This document shows, piece after piece, positions 24,542 through 32,341 of a stretch of DNA of 64,000 nucleotides. Under the pieces are notes generated by a model that searched no databases, was not told the origin of the DNA, and worked only from the letters and a program-made list of their open reading frames with translations. A program made the position numbers and the translations under genes. The stretch is from assembly GCF_023242315.1 (NCBI RefSeq), contig NZ_JALLIY010000005.1:1-64000 (forward strand). Direction: 5' to 3'. How positions within the stretch are numbered: position 1 is the first letter of the stretch; each line of letters opens with the position of its first letter. This DNA comes from Pseudomonas sp. MWU13-2105. GTDB taxonomy: Bacteria > Pseudomonadota > Gammaproteobacteria > Pseudomonadales > Pseudomonadaceae.

Positions 24542-25720
24542 TCAGCTCCTGCGTGCCTGGAGAACCGAGGCGTAGTTGGCGACCGCCATGCCGCCCATGT
24601 TGAACACCAGGCCGAACTCGGGGTTCGCCGCGGCCAGGCCGATGGGCTCGCCAGTCAGTTGCCGGAAAGCCAGGGCATGCATCGAGACGCCGGTCGCGCC
24701 CACCGGATGGCCCTTGGCCTTGAGCCCGCCGGAAAGATTCACCGGCAGGCGCCCGCCCGGGCGCACGGTGCCGTCATCCAGGGCGCGATGCCCCTCGCCC
24801 TTGGGCGCCAGGCCCATGGCTTCGTAGATCAACAGCTCGGCGATGGTGAAACAGTCGTGGACCTCGGCAAACCCAAGGTCGCCGAGGGTCACACTGGCGC
24901 CACGCAGGGCCGCGTGGATCGCCCGCTGCGGCCCTTCGAAGGCGAGGATGTCGCGGCGCGCGATGGGCAGGATATCGTTGACCTGCGCCGTCGAGCGGAT
25001 CCGCACTTCGCGTCGAAACTGCCGGGCGCGCTTGGCCGAAGCCAGGACAATGGCCGCCGCGCCGTCGCTGATCAGCGAACAATCGGTCAGGCGCAGCGAC
25101 GGCGCGACCAGCGGGTTGCACTGGGAGACATTGTTGCAGTGCTCGAAATCCATCACCCGGTGCATCTGCGCCAGGGGGTTGGCCATGGCATTGGCGTGGT
25201 TCTTCGAGGCAATCGCGGCCATGGACGCCATCGGGCAGTGGTAACGCTCGCGGTACTGCTGCGCGGCGAGGCCGAACAGTTGCGGAAAACTCAGCCCCGC
25301 CTCCTCGCTGTCGTTCTGGTAGCCGGCACCGGCCAGGGCCCGGGTGACTTCGGCCGTAGAGTTGGCCGTCATCTTCTCGGCCCCCACCACCAGCACCAAC
25401 TCGGCGGAACCGGAGAGAATCGCGTTGATCCCCGCCTGAATCGCCGCCGAGCCCGAAGCACAGGCGTTTTCACAGCGGGTGGCGGGCTTGAAACGCAGCC
25501 CCGGGTCGGCTTGCAGCAGCAACGAGCTGGCGAAACCGTCCGCGACCATGCCCGAATTGAAATGCCCGAGGAACAGTGCATCGATCTGCGCCGCGTCGAT
25601 CGCGGCGTCCGTCAGCGCCTGGCGGGTCACTTGAACGATCAGATCTTCCAGGGTGGAACCGTCTAAGCGGCCAAAACGCGAGTGGCCGGCCGCAACGATG
25701 GAGACACAATCATGAATCAT
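24542..25720 (-). CDS. Thiolase (SCP-x/SCP2-type acetyl-CoA acyltransferase)
   Basis: A 392-residue thiolase-fold enzyme. The nucleophilic Cys is in NACASGS (Cys87), and the C-terminal half has KAKGHPVGATG, as in SCP2-type thiolases. The start is set at the ATG at 25720, giving the expected N terminus MIHDCVSIVAAG; longer frames upstream run into the divergent promoter. It probably performs thiolytic cleavage in beta-oxidation of the acid activated by the adjacent ligase. It is the first gene of the leftward operon and is divergent from the PAS-LuxR regulator, which is the natural candidate for its control. Confidence 0.88.
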   Translation of the reverse strand: MIHDCVSIVAAGHSRFGRLDGSTLEDLIVQVTRQALTDAAIDAAQIDALFLGHFNSGMVADGFASSLLLQADPGLRFKPATRCENACASGSAAIQAGINAILSGSAELVLVVGAEKMTANSTAEVTRALAGAGYQNDSEEAGLSFPQLFGLAAQQYRERYHCPMASMAAIASKNHANAMANPLAQMHRVMDFEHCNNVSQCNPLVAPSLRLTDCSLISDGAAAIVLASAKRARQFRREVRIRSTAQVNDILPIARRDILAFEGPQRAIHAALRGASVTLGDLGFAEVHDCFTIAELLIYEAMGLAPKGEGHRALDDGTVRPGGRLPVNLSGGLKAKGHPVGATGVSMHALAFRQLTGEPIGLAAANPEFGLVFNMGGMAVANYASVLQARRS

Positions 25721-25795
25721 GGTGATTTTCTTCTTGGCATGGATCAGGCTTTGCTTACAATGGCGCACCGCAGGTAGCACTCGCCAGTTAGTACA

Positions 25796-25817
25796 ATTAC
25801 GTACGAGGGTACGTAGT
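25796..25817. promoter_or_regulatory. Inverted repeat in the divergent thiolase/LuxR promoter
   Basis: Arms ATTACGTAC (25796-25804) and GTACGTAGT (25809-25817) pair at 8 of 9 positions around a 4-base spacer GAGG. It lies 76 bases upstream of the thiolase start and 53 bases upstream of the regulator start. The placement suits an operator acting on both promoters. Binding by the adjacent PAS-LuxR protein is an inference. Confidence 0.5.
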
Positions 25818-25869
25818 GACTGCGGGCCGAAAATCGCCAGTATCGGACTTACCTTGAGGCAGGATGCCA

Positions 25870-26442
25870 ATGACCGTCTTCACGCAACAACTGAAAGACC
25901 TTCAGCGCCTGGCATTCATGGTCTCGCCCGCAGCGCAATTGATCACCGGCAACCGCGTGATGCTCGATTGCAACGAGGCCTTCCTGGAATTGTTCGGCTA
26001 CCCGCGCGAAGAGCTGGTGGGGCAGTCGACCCTGCTGATCTACCCGTCCCAGGCGGACTACAAGACCATCGGCAATCGCAGCCGCAACTGGCTGCGCCGC
26101 AGCAAGAGCGGCTCCTACGCCGATGAACGCTTTATGCAGCACAAGAACGGCGAGGTGTTCTGGGCCAGGTCCCAGGGCTATACCCTGACCCCGGACGATC
26201 CGTTCAAGCTGATGGTCTGGCATTTCGAGCGCCTGGACCGGGCGCATCACAGCACGGTGGACCTCACGCCGCGGGAACGGGAGGTGTCGATGCATATCGT
26301 CAATGGCCTGACCTGCAAGGAAGTGGCCAGGAAACTGGCGATTTCCCACCGGACCGTGGAAGTCCATCGCGCCCGCCTGATGAAAAAGATGCAGGCCAAG
26401 AACAGCGCGGACCTGGTGTCGAAGATCATCTTTGTCGATTGA
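25870..26442 (+). CDS. PAS-domain LuxR-type transcriptional regulator
   Basis: A 190-residue regulator. Residues about 10-110 form a PAS domain (AAQLITGNRVMLDCNEAF, LFGYPREELVGQS, HKNGEVFWARSQG), which usually binds a small ligand or cofactor. Residues about 125-185 form a LuxR-type helix-turn-helix (LTPREREVSMHIVNG, then CKEVARKLAISHRTVEVHRA). I prefer ATG 25870 over ATG 25864 because the GAGGCAGG ribosome site at 25856-25863 is better spaced. It is divergent from the thiolase-ligase-transporter operon and likely senses its substrate or an intermediate. Confidence 0.85.
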   Translation: MTVFTQQLKDLQRLAFMVSPAAQLITGNRVMLDCNEAFLELFGYPREELVGQSTLLIYPSQADYKTIGNRSRNWLRRSKSGSYADERFMQHKNGEVFWARSQGYTLTPDDPFKLMVWHFERLDRAHHSTVDLTPREREVSMHIVNGLTCKEVARKLAISHRTVEVHRARLMKKMQAKNSADLVSKIIFVD

Positions 26443-26446
26443 GGCA

Positions 26447-26703
26447 AAGTCCTTCGTTTTTTTTTCGAAAGCGGCTCAACCAGCGGTATCAGCCCGGACC
26501 AGGCAAAGCGATTATCCGGCGTATTGCTCGCGCTAAACCGGGCAGAGACATCCAGATGATGTGAACCTTCCTGGTTGGAGGCTACACGCGCTAGAAGGTG
26601 AAATGTCAGGACTCTGGCCAATCACCGTGACCGCCAACTGGCGTGTAATCTTCCGTTTCGTAGGAACGGACGTCGAATTGGTCAACTACTTGGACTACCA
26701 CTG
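26447..26703 (+). pseudogene. higB: Decayed HigB-type toxin (RelE superfamily)
   Basis: Two frames together give a nearly full HigB sequence. From 26460 the translation gives FFESGSTSGISPDQAKRLSG, then LLALNRAETSR and a stop. One frame over it resumes as NLPGWRLHALEGEMSGLW, then NWRVIFRF and ends NYLDYH at 26703. Those C-terminal words (WR-hydrophobic-FRF, YxDYH) are hallmarks of HigB toxins. The start codon is missing (a T-run lies where the 5' end should be) and a frameshift sits near 26557. The antitoxin remnant follows directly, as in intact higBA pairs. It is non-functional as a toxin on this sequence. Confidence 0.75.
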
Positions 26704-26717
26704 AACGGAGTTCCTTC

Positions 26718-26836
26718 ATGGGCATGCCCCCATCAGCCCAGATCTTGCTGTAAGACTGGAGCGCGCTGGCATCAGTACTGCACGTCTCTGGCTGAGTATT
26801 CAGGCAGACGGTGGAGCATCGAGAACAGCCCACTAT
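26718..26836 (+). pseudogene. higA: HigA antitoxin remnant with internal deletion
   Basis: The ATG at 26718 begins MGMPPSAQILL and meets a stop. One frame over, LERAGISTARLWLSIQAD appears, matching the C-terminal helix of HigA antitoxins (LEKAGVSTARxWLxxQ). The helix-turn-helix core that should lie between the two pieces is gone, so the gene lost most of its middle. It lies 15 bases after the HigB remnant. Confidence 0.65.
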
Positions 26837-26886
26837 CGAACGTTATACCCAGGCGGGCTGATGCAAAGTTGGGGGCAACCTGCGCT

Positions 26887-26918
26887 CAGATCGTTCCCGG
26901 CGTTGCGGGAACGATCTG
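26887..26918. terminator. Perfect 13-bp hairpin after the M20 peptidase gene
   Basis: CAGATCGTTCCCG (26887-26899) pairs fully with CGGGAACGATCTG (26906-26918) around a 6-base loop. It lies just past the stop of the leftward M20 gene. There is no clear T-run on that side, so it may be a terminator or an RNA-stabilising hairpin. Confidence 0.55.
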
Positions 26919-26931
26919 ACAAAACCAGGCC

Positions 26932-28173
26932 CTAGCGCTTGGCCAGTTCCATGATCATGCGGCTCAGCAGATAGATCCGGGGCGACACGCTTTCCACCTC
27001 GGCGTATTCCTCGGGGGTATGGATATTACCGCCGACAATGCCGAAGCCATCCAGCGTCGGCGTGCCCACGCCCGCCGACAGGCTGGCATCCGCCGCCCCG
27101 CCGCTGCCCTCGATAGTCAGCTTGCGGCCCAGTTCACCGTAGATCCCCTGGGCGATGGTCACCAGCGCATCCGACTCGGCGGTTTCCGGCATCGGCGGCA
27201 AACCGCGCAACAGGCTGGTCTTGACCTCGGTTTCCGGAATCAGCTTGTTGGCCGAAACCCGTGCCAGGTCCTTCTCGATCCGATCGAACTCCTCCGGCAA
27301 TGCCGCCCGCACATCGGCCTTGGCGGTGGCCTGGTCAGGGATCACATTGATCCGGTCCCCGGCCTTGAGCACGGTGAAGTTGATGGTGGTCTTCTTCTCT
27401 TCATCGCCCAACTTGCTCAGTTGCAGGATCTGGTGGGCTGCTTCCATGGCCGCGTTGCGTCCCAACTCCGGTGCCACGCCGGCGTGCGCGGCCTTGCCCT
27501 TGATCTCGACTACTGCGGTGGCGCTGCCCTTGCGCCAGACCACCAGGCCATCGGCCGGACGACCGGGTTCCAGGTTCAGGGTCACGTCGTGGGCCTTGGC
27601 GGTGTTCCGGATCAGTTCGGAGGCGATCTCCGAGCCGGTTTCCTCGCTGGCGTCGAGCAGGAAGGTGATTTGCGCGTAGTCCTGGAAGTTCTGGTTCTTC
27701 AGCACTTTGAGGGCATAGATCCCGGCGACGATGCCGCCCTTGTCATCCATTACGCCAGGGCCGTAGGCGCGACCGTCCTTGATCTGGAATGGACGCTCGC
27801 TTGCCGAGCCTTCCTTGAACACGGTGTCCATATGCGCCATCAACAGGATTTTGGCCTTGCCGGTGCCCTTGAAGGTAGCGAGTACGTGGCTGTTACGGGC
27901 GTGTGCGTCGGGCACCAGTTCAATGGTCGCGCCGAGTTTTTTCAGCTCATCAACGGTGATATCGCGTACCTGGGTCAGGCCCGGCTCGTAGCCGGAACCC
28001 GAATCGATATTGACCAGGCGTTCCAGCAACTTCAGGGCTTCGGCCTTGTACTGTTCGGCGTCGGCCTGGATTTGTTTATGGGGTTCGGCGCTCCAGGCCG
28101 GTGCGGTGAAACCGCAGGCGAGCGCCAGGCCGAGGGTGGTGGCCAATACGGTGCGGGGGAGATTGAACGTCAT
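26932..28173 (-). CDS. M20-family glutamate carboxypeptidase (CPG2-like), exported
   Basis: A 413-residue zinc peptidase close in length and layout to carboxypeptidase G2 (415 residues), which removes C-terminal glutamate from folates and similar compounds. There is a signal peptide at 1-29 (hydrophobic core, then APAWSA). Metal and catalytic motifs are LLMAHMDTV, GPGVMDDKGG, DASEETGS and, late, GNIHTPEEY. The lid/dimerisation segment contains GKAAHAGVAPELGRNA. It stands alone, with a hairpin at its 3' end. The exact substrate is unknown; a periplasmic amidohydrolase for N-acylated glutamate or peptides is likely. Confidence 0.88.
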   Translation of the reverse strand: MTFNLPRTVLATTLGLALACGFTAPAWSAEPHKQIQADAEQYKAEALKLLERLVNIDSGSGYEPGLTQVRDITVDELKKLGATIELVPDAHARNSHVLATFKGTGKAKILLMAHMDTVFKEGSASERPFQIKDGRAYGPGVMDDKGGIVAGIYALKVLKNQNFQDYAQITFLLDASEETGSEIASELIRNTAKAHDVTLNLEPGRPADGLVVWRKGSATAVVEIKGKAAHAGVAPELGRNAAMEAAHQILQLSKLGDEEKKTTINFTVLKAGDRINVIPDQATAKADVRAALPEEFDRIEKDLARVSANKLIPETEVKTSLLRGLPPMPETAESDALVTIAQGIYGELGRKLTIEGSGGAADASLSAGVGTPTLDGFGIVGGNIHTPEEYAEVESVSPRIYLLSRMIMELAKR

Positions 28174-28230
28174 GAACGGATCCTTGTTTTTTATTGGAGT
28201 GTTGCATGTCTACCGGTTGCTTCATCCTCG

Positions 28231-29031
28231 CTACATCTTGATGCCCGTCAGGGTGTAACACATTGGCACAGCCCAATAGCCGTCTTCATAGATGTCATAG
28301 ATCTCTTCCCGGTTGGAGTGCGGGTACTCCGAAAAATGACTGATGCGCAAACCGGCACTGATCGTGCCGGTGATGATTTCAGCCAGGGTATGAGGATGCC
28401 AGTAGCTGCTGATGCCGTTGGCCTCGGCTTGGCCTTCGTAGACGATGGTTTTGTCTTCAACGATTGGGCCGGTCTGGAAGTAGGAGCTGGAGATTCTCCA
28501 CCGGTCGGTAGACTCGGGGTCCAGCATCTCCAGAAAGGGATGTGTTTCGTAGATCACCAGCGTGCCGCCCGGCCTGAGCGTCTTCGCTGCGTGGACGAAG
28601 AATGCCTTGATGTCTGGCATCCAGTTCAGGACGCCGATGGTGATCAGGGCGATATCGAAACTTTCGTGAAGATCGGCCGGTAACTCATGCACATCGGATT
28701 CGACGAATGTCGGTGTATGGGGGGAGCGTGCCGTCAGCTCGCGGGCCTGATCCAGAAAGGCCGAGGCCTGGTCCAGCCCCACGACGGTTCGGGCGCCCAA
28801 GGCAAATAACGAAAGTGATTCGCGGCCGTTGTTGCAGCCCAGTTGGATAACGTCCTTGCCGGCGATACCGACCTCACGCAAGCGCTCGGTCAGGGTTGCA
28901 TCCAGGCATGAAAAGTCCGGCATGCCGACTGATTCGAGGAGAGTCGTCCAGGCGCGGCTGGTTCTGTGGTGGTCGGCGGAGGCGTTCCAGGCGTCTCGAT
29001 TGCTGCTGATGACGCTCTTGGCGGATGACAT
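28231..29031 (-). CDS. Class I SAM-dependent methyltransferase
   Basis: A 266-residue methyltransferase. The SAM-binding motif I is VIQLGCNNGRESLSL, followed by VVGLDQA (motif with the acidic residue that holds the SAM ribose) and a DIALITIGVLNWM segment (motif II region). The C-terminal part (HPHTLAEIITGTI) resembles small-molecule methyltransferases of the UbiE/BioC-like group. The ribosome site AAGGGAA lies upstream of the ATG at 29031. It is monocistronic, with a palindrome in its promoter. No substrate can be named. Confidence 0.85.
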   Translation of the reverse strand: MSSAKSVISSNRDAWNASADHHRTSRAWTTLLESVGMPDFSCLDATLTERLREVGIAGKDVIQLGCNNGRESLSLFALGARTVVGLDQASAFLDQARELTARSPHTPTFVESDVHELPADLHESFDIALITIGVLNWMPDIKAFFVHAAKTLRPGGTLVIYETHPFLEMLDPESTDRWRISSSYFQTGPIVEDKTIVYEGQAEANGISSYWHPHTLAEIITGTISAGLRISHFSEYPHSNREEIYDIYEDGYWAVPMCYTLTGIKM

Positions 29032-29099
29032 GTTCTAGTTCCCTTAGAATGATTCTTCGTCTGCAATAAATCTCGACCGGGCTGTCTTGCCTGAGTCTT

Positions 29100-29117
29100 A
29101 CGCAATGCTCATTGCGT
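29100..29117. promoter_or_regulatory. Perfect palindrome upstream of the methyltransferase
   Basis: ACGCAATG-CT-CATTGCGT, 8-base perfect arms, centred about 78 bases upstream of the methyltransferase start. It is a probable dimeric-regulator site; the regulator is not identifiable here. The rest of 29032-29240 holds no visible gene. Confidence 0.45.
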
Positions 29118-29279
29118 CTAATACAGAGTTGAACGATCTTCAAAGCGTACGTGAATTGGCGGGTACAAGGAAGGCAGCAAGATTTGCGTTGGCCTTAAAC
29201 GAAAAAGAGATCAAGCAGCCAAATACTTGATCTCTCTGAGTGGGGAAACGGGAGCAGATTTATTTGCTCACAGCCTCAA

Positions 29280-29708
29280 TCAATCGACAGTTTGTCCACT
29301 GCGTGAGGACAGCTGATTGGATGGGGCCGCACACTCAAGCAAGGCGTCCACCACTGCACGCGCCACCTCCACCGAATGCAGCATGCCCCAGAACAACGCC
29401 CGCTCGACGGGGTTGGTATGCAGGCTGATTTCGTCGCCATTGAGTTCAGCCGTTTCGAGCAGATTCGAAACGTAGATCAGTGCGTCATGGGCATTGACGC
29501 CCGGTTGGATGGCGAACAGCGTGGGTTTGTACGGGGCTTCGGGGGTGACGGGTTTGGAGCAGGTGAACGCGAGGGTGTCGAGTAATCGAGGGGGATTGGT
29601 CGGGACCGGCTCAGGCTCATCGGAGAGTTTGCGCAAGTACAGGCTTCTGTCGGCGGTACTGAGGGTTTTACGAACGGCCGGCGGATCGGGGGTGATCTTC
29701 TTTGACAT
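29280..29708 (-). CDS. DUF3077/DUF6124-like small Pseudomonas protein, copy 1
   Basis: A 142-residue soluble protein of unknown function. The N terminus is polar and Pro-rich (SKKITPDPPA). The C-terminal half has LFAIQPGVNAHDALIYVSNL and a helix with ELNGDE, the pattern of the DUF3077 family common in Pseudomonas. Its paralogue at 31845-32285 is nearly identical. The ribosome site AAGGAG lies before the ATG at 29708. It is preceded by an unusual, conserved, structured leader, which suggests control at the RNA level. No partner gene is evident. Confidence 0.7.
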   Translation of the reverse strand: MSKKITPDPPAVRKTLSTADRSLYLRKLSDEPEPVPTNPPRLLDTLAFTCSKPVTPEAPYKPTLFAIQPGVNAHDALIYVSNLLETAELNGDEISLHTNPVERALFWGMLHSVEVARAVVDALLECAAPSNQLSSRSGQTVD

Positions 29709-29767
29709 GGTGACGCTCCTTCTTCTTAAGAATGAAGCTCGTCATCTCAGGCTGCAAAACGAAAGGT

Positions 29768-29931
29768 GGCGAGCCGTACACAGGTTTGCAGACCGGGAAG
29801 AAGGAACCGGCAGGCCGAAGCCTCCTGCGCACAGCTCGCCATAACACGAGCATAAAAATACCGCATACGCGGCGCTGTGCGCCTTCTTCGAAACCGGGCT
29901 GCAAAACCCGCGTCGCTGAATTTGCAGCGAC
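29768..29931 (-). ncRNA. Candidate structured RNA leader, copy 1
   Basis: Reading on the minus strand towards the gene, hairpins appear in order. First is GTCGCTG/CAGCGAC with a 6-base loop (29912-29931). Then come GGCGC-ACA-GCGCC and an overlapping GCCGC-GTAT-GCGGT stem (29860-29873) followed by a T-run (TATTTTTA). Last is a 14-pair closing stem joining 29827-29840 with 29768-29781 (three G-U pairs), which encloses an AGGC-TTCG-GCCT tetraloop hairpin and a CCGG/CCGG arm. The GGCGC and GCCGC helices share bases and exclude each other, as in attenuators. This is a prediction by eye. Confidence 0.5.
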
Positions 29932-30215
29932 AGCGGAACTGTAGTCCTGGCGTTTGGCGCACGCAATATTCTCCCACGCCTGAAGCATGTGGGAAATATG
30001 AGTTTTTTCGGCAGTCCATTTCGCGTATTGATTGAGCGCTACTGAGCCGCGCGCGCTAAAGCGAAGACCCAAGCCTTACCCCATACTGATGAAAACACGT
30101 CGATCAGCAACGGAGGATGTCAGGAAAGCAGGCATCCGAAGAGAGTTAAGTGCCAATCAAATGCGTCCCCTTTTCCGAGGTACATCTGCGAGGCGGGATA
30201 AGCGCTTGATTGAAT

Positions 30216-30240
30216 CGCTCCCGCACTGCAAGCGGGAGCG
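30216..30240. terminator. Hairpin after the DUF2846 lipoprotein gene
   Basis: CGCTCCCGC (30216-30224) pairs perfectly with GCGGGAGCG (30232-30240) around 7 bases, 9 bases past the leftward stop. It lacks a clear T-run, so the terminator call is tentative. Confidence 0.5.
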
Positions 30241-30249
30241 ACCGGAACC

Positions 30250-30693
30250 TTACTGAGCCTGGATCAACTTGCTTTCGCTGACACCGGCACGGCCGGTTTT
30301 GTCGTCGACAACTTGCAGATTGTTGCGGGCCTTGATGAAACCTACTTTCACTTCCTGCCAGACAAAATAGTTCTTGCCGGCTTCAGCCGTAAGTTTCAAC
30401 TCGGAATCGTTTTCTGCCGAAGACACCAACGTCTGCTGGCCCGCCGGGACAGAGAGCATCAGGTAAGACTTGGCAACGGTCTGCCCTACTGGCTTGCCGT
30501 TGAGCGCGACGGGCATTTTCACGCCGGCGCCCATGCTTTCGTTGCGATAAACGTAGATGTTGGCTTTGTCGGGGCTGACCTGAAACGTCTTGGCTTGAGC
30601 GTCCTGGTTGTCGTCAGCCATTTTTACCGAAGCGCAGCCAGCGGTAAGGGCGGTCAGTGCCAGCAAAGCGGTGAAGATGAACTGCTTGAACAT
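30250..30693 (-). CDS. DUF2846-type lipoprotein
   Basis: A 147-residue lipoprotein. The signal peptide ends in lipobox LTAGC (Cys about 20), followed by a beta-rich domain with NIYVYRNES, LNGKPVGQT and the SYLMLSVPAGQQTL segment, which fit the DUF2846 family of small envelope proteins. The ribosome site GGAG lies 8 bases before the ATG. It sits between the two copies of the 810-base duplication and downstream of the IS4 remnant. The function of the family is unknown. Confidence 0.8.
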   Translation of the reverse strand: MFKQFIFTALLALTALTAGCASVKMADDNQDAQAKTFQVSPDKANIYVYRNESMGAGVKMPVALNGKPVGQTVAKSYLMLSVPAGQQTLVSSAENDSELKLTAEAGKNYFVWQEVKVGFIKARNNLQVVDDKTGRAGVSESKLIQAQ

Positions 30694-30836
30694 TGTGTAT
30701 CTCCATTTTTTGATGAGTCCAACGAACCGTTATCGGCAGCGCTCGACAAAAGGCAATGAGCCATCATTGAAAAAACGGAAATAATTTCATCAGCGTGTGA
30801 TGCCAGTGCCGCTAAGGAAACTCCGAACAAGCCCCC

Positions 30837-31544
30837 AAACGTGCTGAAATACAGTCTCATCAGCAGAGTCTGCTCATCGCCTCCTTTACCGCGAAAACGT
30901 CCCAACGAGGCATCCAAAACAGCACCGCTGGCGAGAAAAACGATTCCCACCAACCGGCAGATGGGAAAGCCCAGCCCGGCTTTTTGCCCACGAGATTGCG
31001 GGTAGGCTTCTTGGTTGGCCGGTGTATCCGGCAGGGTGACCGTGGTGCCGTCCACGAGGCGCACAGGCCGCCCCCTCCAACGCCATGACGACGGAGCCTG
31101 GTTGCTCATTGATGACCCCGTGGAGCGCAACAAGGTTGAAACCATCTCCACCGGCAACCGCGCTCTGGCTTTGCAGTAAGCGCCGGTATGAATGCTGTTG
31201 GATTTCAAACCCTCGCAGGAGCGTTTGATAGACAAATCATTCACGGCATTCTGGCAGGACCGATCGGCGCTCATCGCCTGGGCCCAAAAAAACATCGACA
31301 GTGTTTCGGTCGGCGGGAATAGCCGCTGGCGATGCTTGGGTATCGACGACTCGATACCCCGCAGTAGCTCTGGATTGGTGAGCAGCTTGAAGAAAGCATG
31401 AGCATTGCTGTTCGTGGCGTGCTGGCGCATACGTTGCTGTTGATGCCGGACGATTTGGCGTCTACGATTCACTCGGGCTGTGTCCTTGCTTGATCGGTGT
31501 GTGTTCGCAACTATCACCGTAGACCAAGACCAACCCTTTTTCAT
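30837..31544 (-). pseudogene. IS4-family transposase, C-terminally truncated
   Basis: The N-terminal two thirds of an IS4 transposase: FFKLLTNPELL, the Cys-rich KARARLPVEM region, and the first catalytic Asp in LVDGTTVTLPDTP, then QKAGLGFPICRLVG. Similarity stops at about residue 236 (30837). The frame then runs on as nonsense to 30654, antisense to the lipoprotein leader. The second Asp and the Glu of the DDE triad (Y-R-E-K region) are absent, so the enzyme is dead. The true start may be the Met at 31430. The other end of the element was not found. Confidence 0.8.
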
Positions 31545-31590
31545 TTTTTGCAGCTATATCAGTCAGTTAGCCGTTAAGTAAGTGCCATTC

Positions 31591-31663
31591 GGGACGGATT
31601 TATTTTCTGTTTATTCACTGCCGACCCTTGGCACCCACCGACAAAATCAAATAAATCCGTCCC
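31591..31663. repeat. Inverted pair of GGGACGGATTTATTT motifs
   Basis: GGGACGGATTTATTT (31591-31605) and its exact complement (31649-31663) face each other across 43 bases. Related, degraded copies occur at about 29250 and 31812 (GCAGATTTATTT), 34288 (AAATAAATTTGTCC) and 36398 (ACAAATCCGTTC). The motif resembles the short palindromic debris often seen near mobile elements of gammaproteobacteria. The stretch 31545-31805 holds no gene. Confidence 0.55.
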
Positions 31664-31844
31664 CCTTTTTAGTTCTTCTGCTCCAATTCAGAAAAAATCT
31701 CTCGCATACTACTTATCATCAGCGTTTACCTGTTGTCACGTTAACCTTCACACCGGGAAATTTCTGTTCGAACTGACAAATAACCCCACTACAAGACACA
31801 CACACTGGAGAAACGGGAGCAGATTTATTTGCTCATTGCCTCAA

Positions 31845-32285
31845 TCAATCGACAGGTTGTCCACTGCGTGAGGACAGCTGATTGGACGGGGCCGCGCCCT
31901 CAAGCAAGGCGTCCACCACTGCACGCGCCACCTCCACCGAATGCAGCATGCCCCAGAACAACGCCCGCTCGACGGGGTTGGTATGCAGGCTGATTTCGTC
32001 GCCATTGAGTTCAGCCGTTTCGAGCAGGTTCGAAACGTAGCTCAGCGCGTCTTGGGCGTTGATGCCCGGCTGGATGGCGAACAGCGTGGGTTTGTAGGGG
32101 GCTTCGGGGATGACGGGTTTGGCGCAAGTGAACGCGAGGGTATCGAGCAATCGAGGGGGATTGATCGGGACTGACTCAGGCCCGTTGGATGGGTTATCTG
32201 AGAGTTTACGCAGGTAGATGCTTCTGTCAGCGGTACTGAGGGTTTTGCTAACAATCGGCGGATCGGGGGTGATCTTCTTAGTCAT
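31845..32285 (-). CDS. DUF3077/DUF6124-like small Pseudomonas protein, copy 2
   Basis: A 146-residue paralogue of the 29280-29708 protein. The two share almost the whole C-terminal half, including LLETAELNGDEISLHTNPVE, and differ by an insertion (SNGPES) near residue 30 and a few substitutions. The start is ATG 32285, with AAGGAG 7 bases upstream; longer frames simply read through the leader. That both copies remain open suggests selection or recent duplication. The function is unknown. Confidence 0.7.
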   Translation of the reverse strand: MTKKITPDPPIVSKTLSTADRSIYLRKLSDNPSNGPESVPINPPRLLDTLAFTCAKPVIPEAPYKPTLFAIQPGINAQDALSYVSNLLETAELNGDEISLHTNPVERALFWGMLHSVEVARAVVDALLEGAAPSNQLSSRSGQPVD

Positions 32286-32341
32286 GGTGACGCTCCTTTT
32301 CATGAATGGAAGTTCGTCACCCACGCTGCAAAACGAAAGGT

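Larger units (their letters stand above)
29241..30050. repeat. Copy 1 of an ~810-base direct duplication
   Basis: This block and 31806-32622 are near-identical in the same orientation. It carries a DUF3077-like gene, its long structured leader, and a tail ending in GATTGAGCG. The copies differ mainly by point changes and short indels. They bracket a lipoprotein gene and a truncated IS4 transposase, as expected for a tandem duplication or recombination product. A third, shorter piece of the tail lies at 34316-34400. Confidence 0.85.

Noticed and set aside
26606..26833. 75-codon minus-strand gene
   Set aside because: It is antisense to the higBA remnant, whose readable residues explain the region better.
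28874..29143. Minus-strand frame overlapping the methyltransferase start
   Set aside because: It crosses the promoter palindrome and the ribosome site of the methyltransferase and has no domain.
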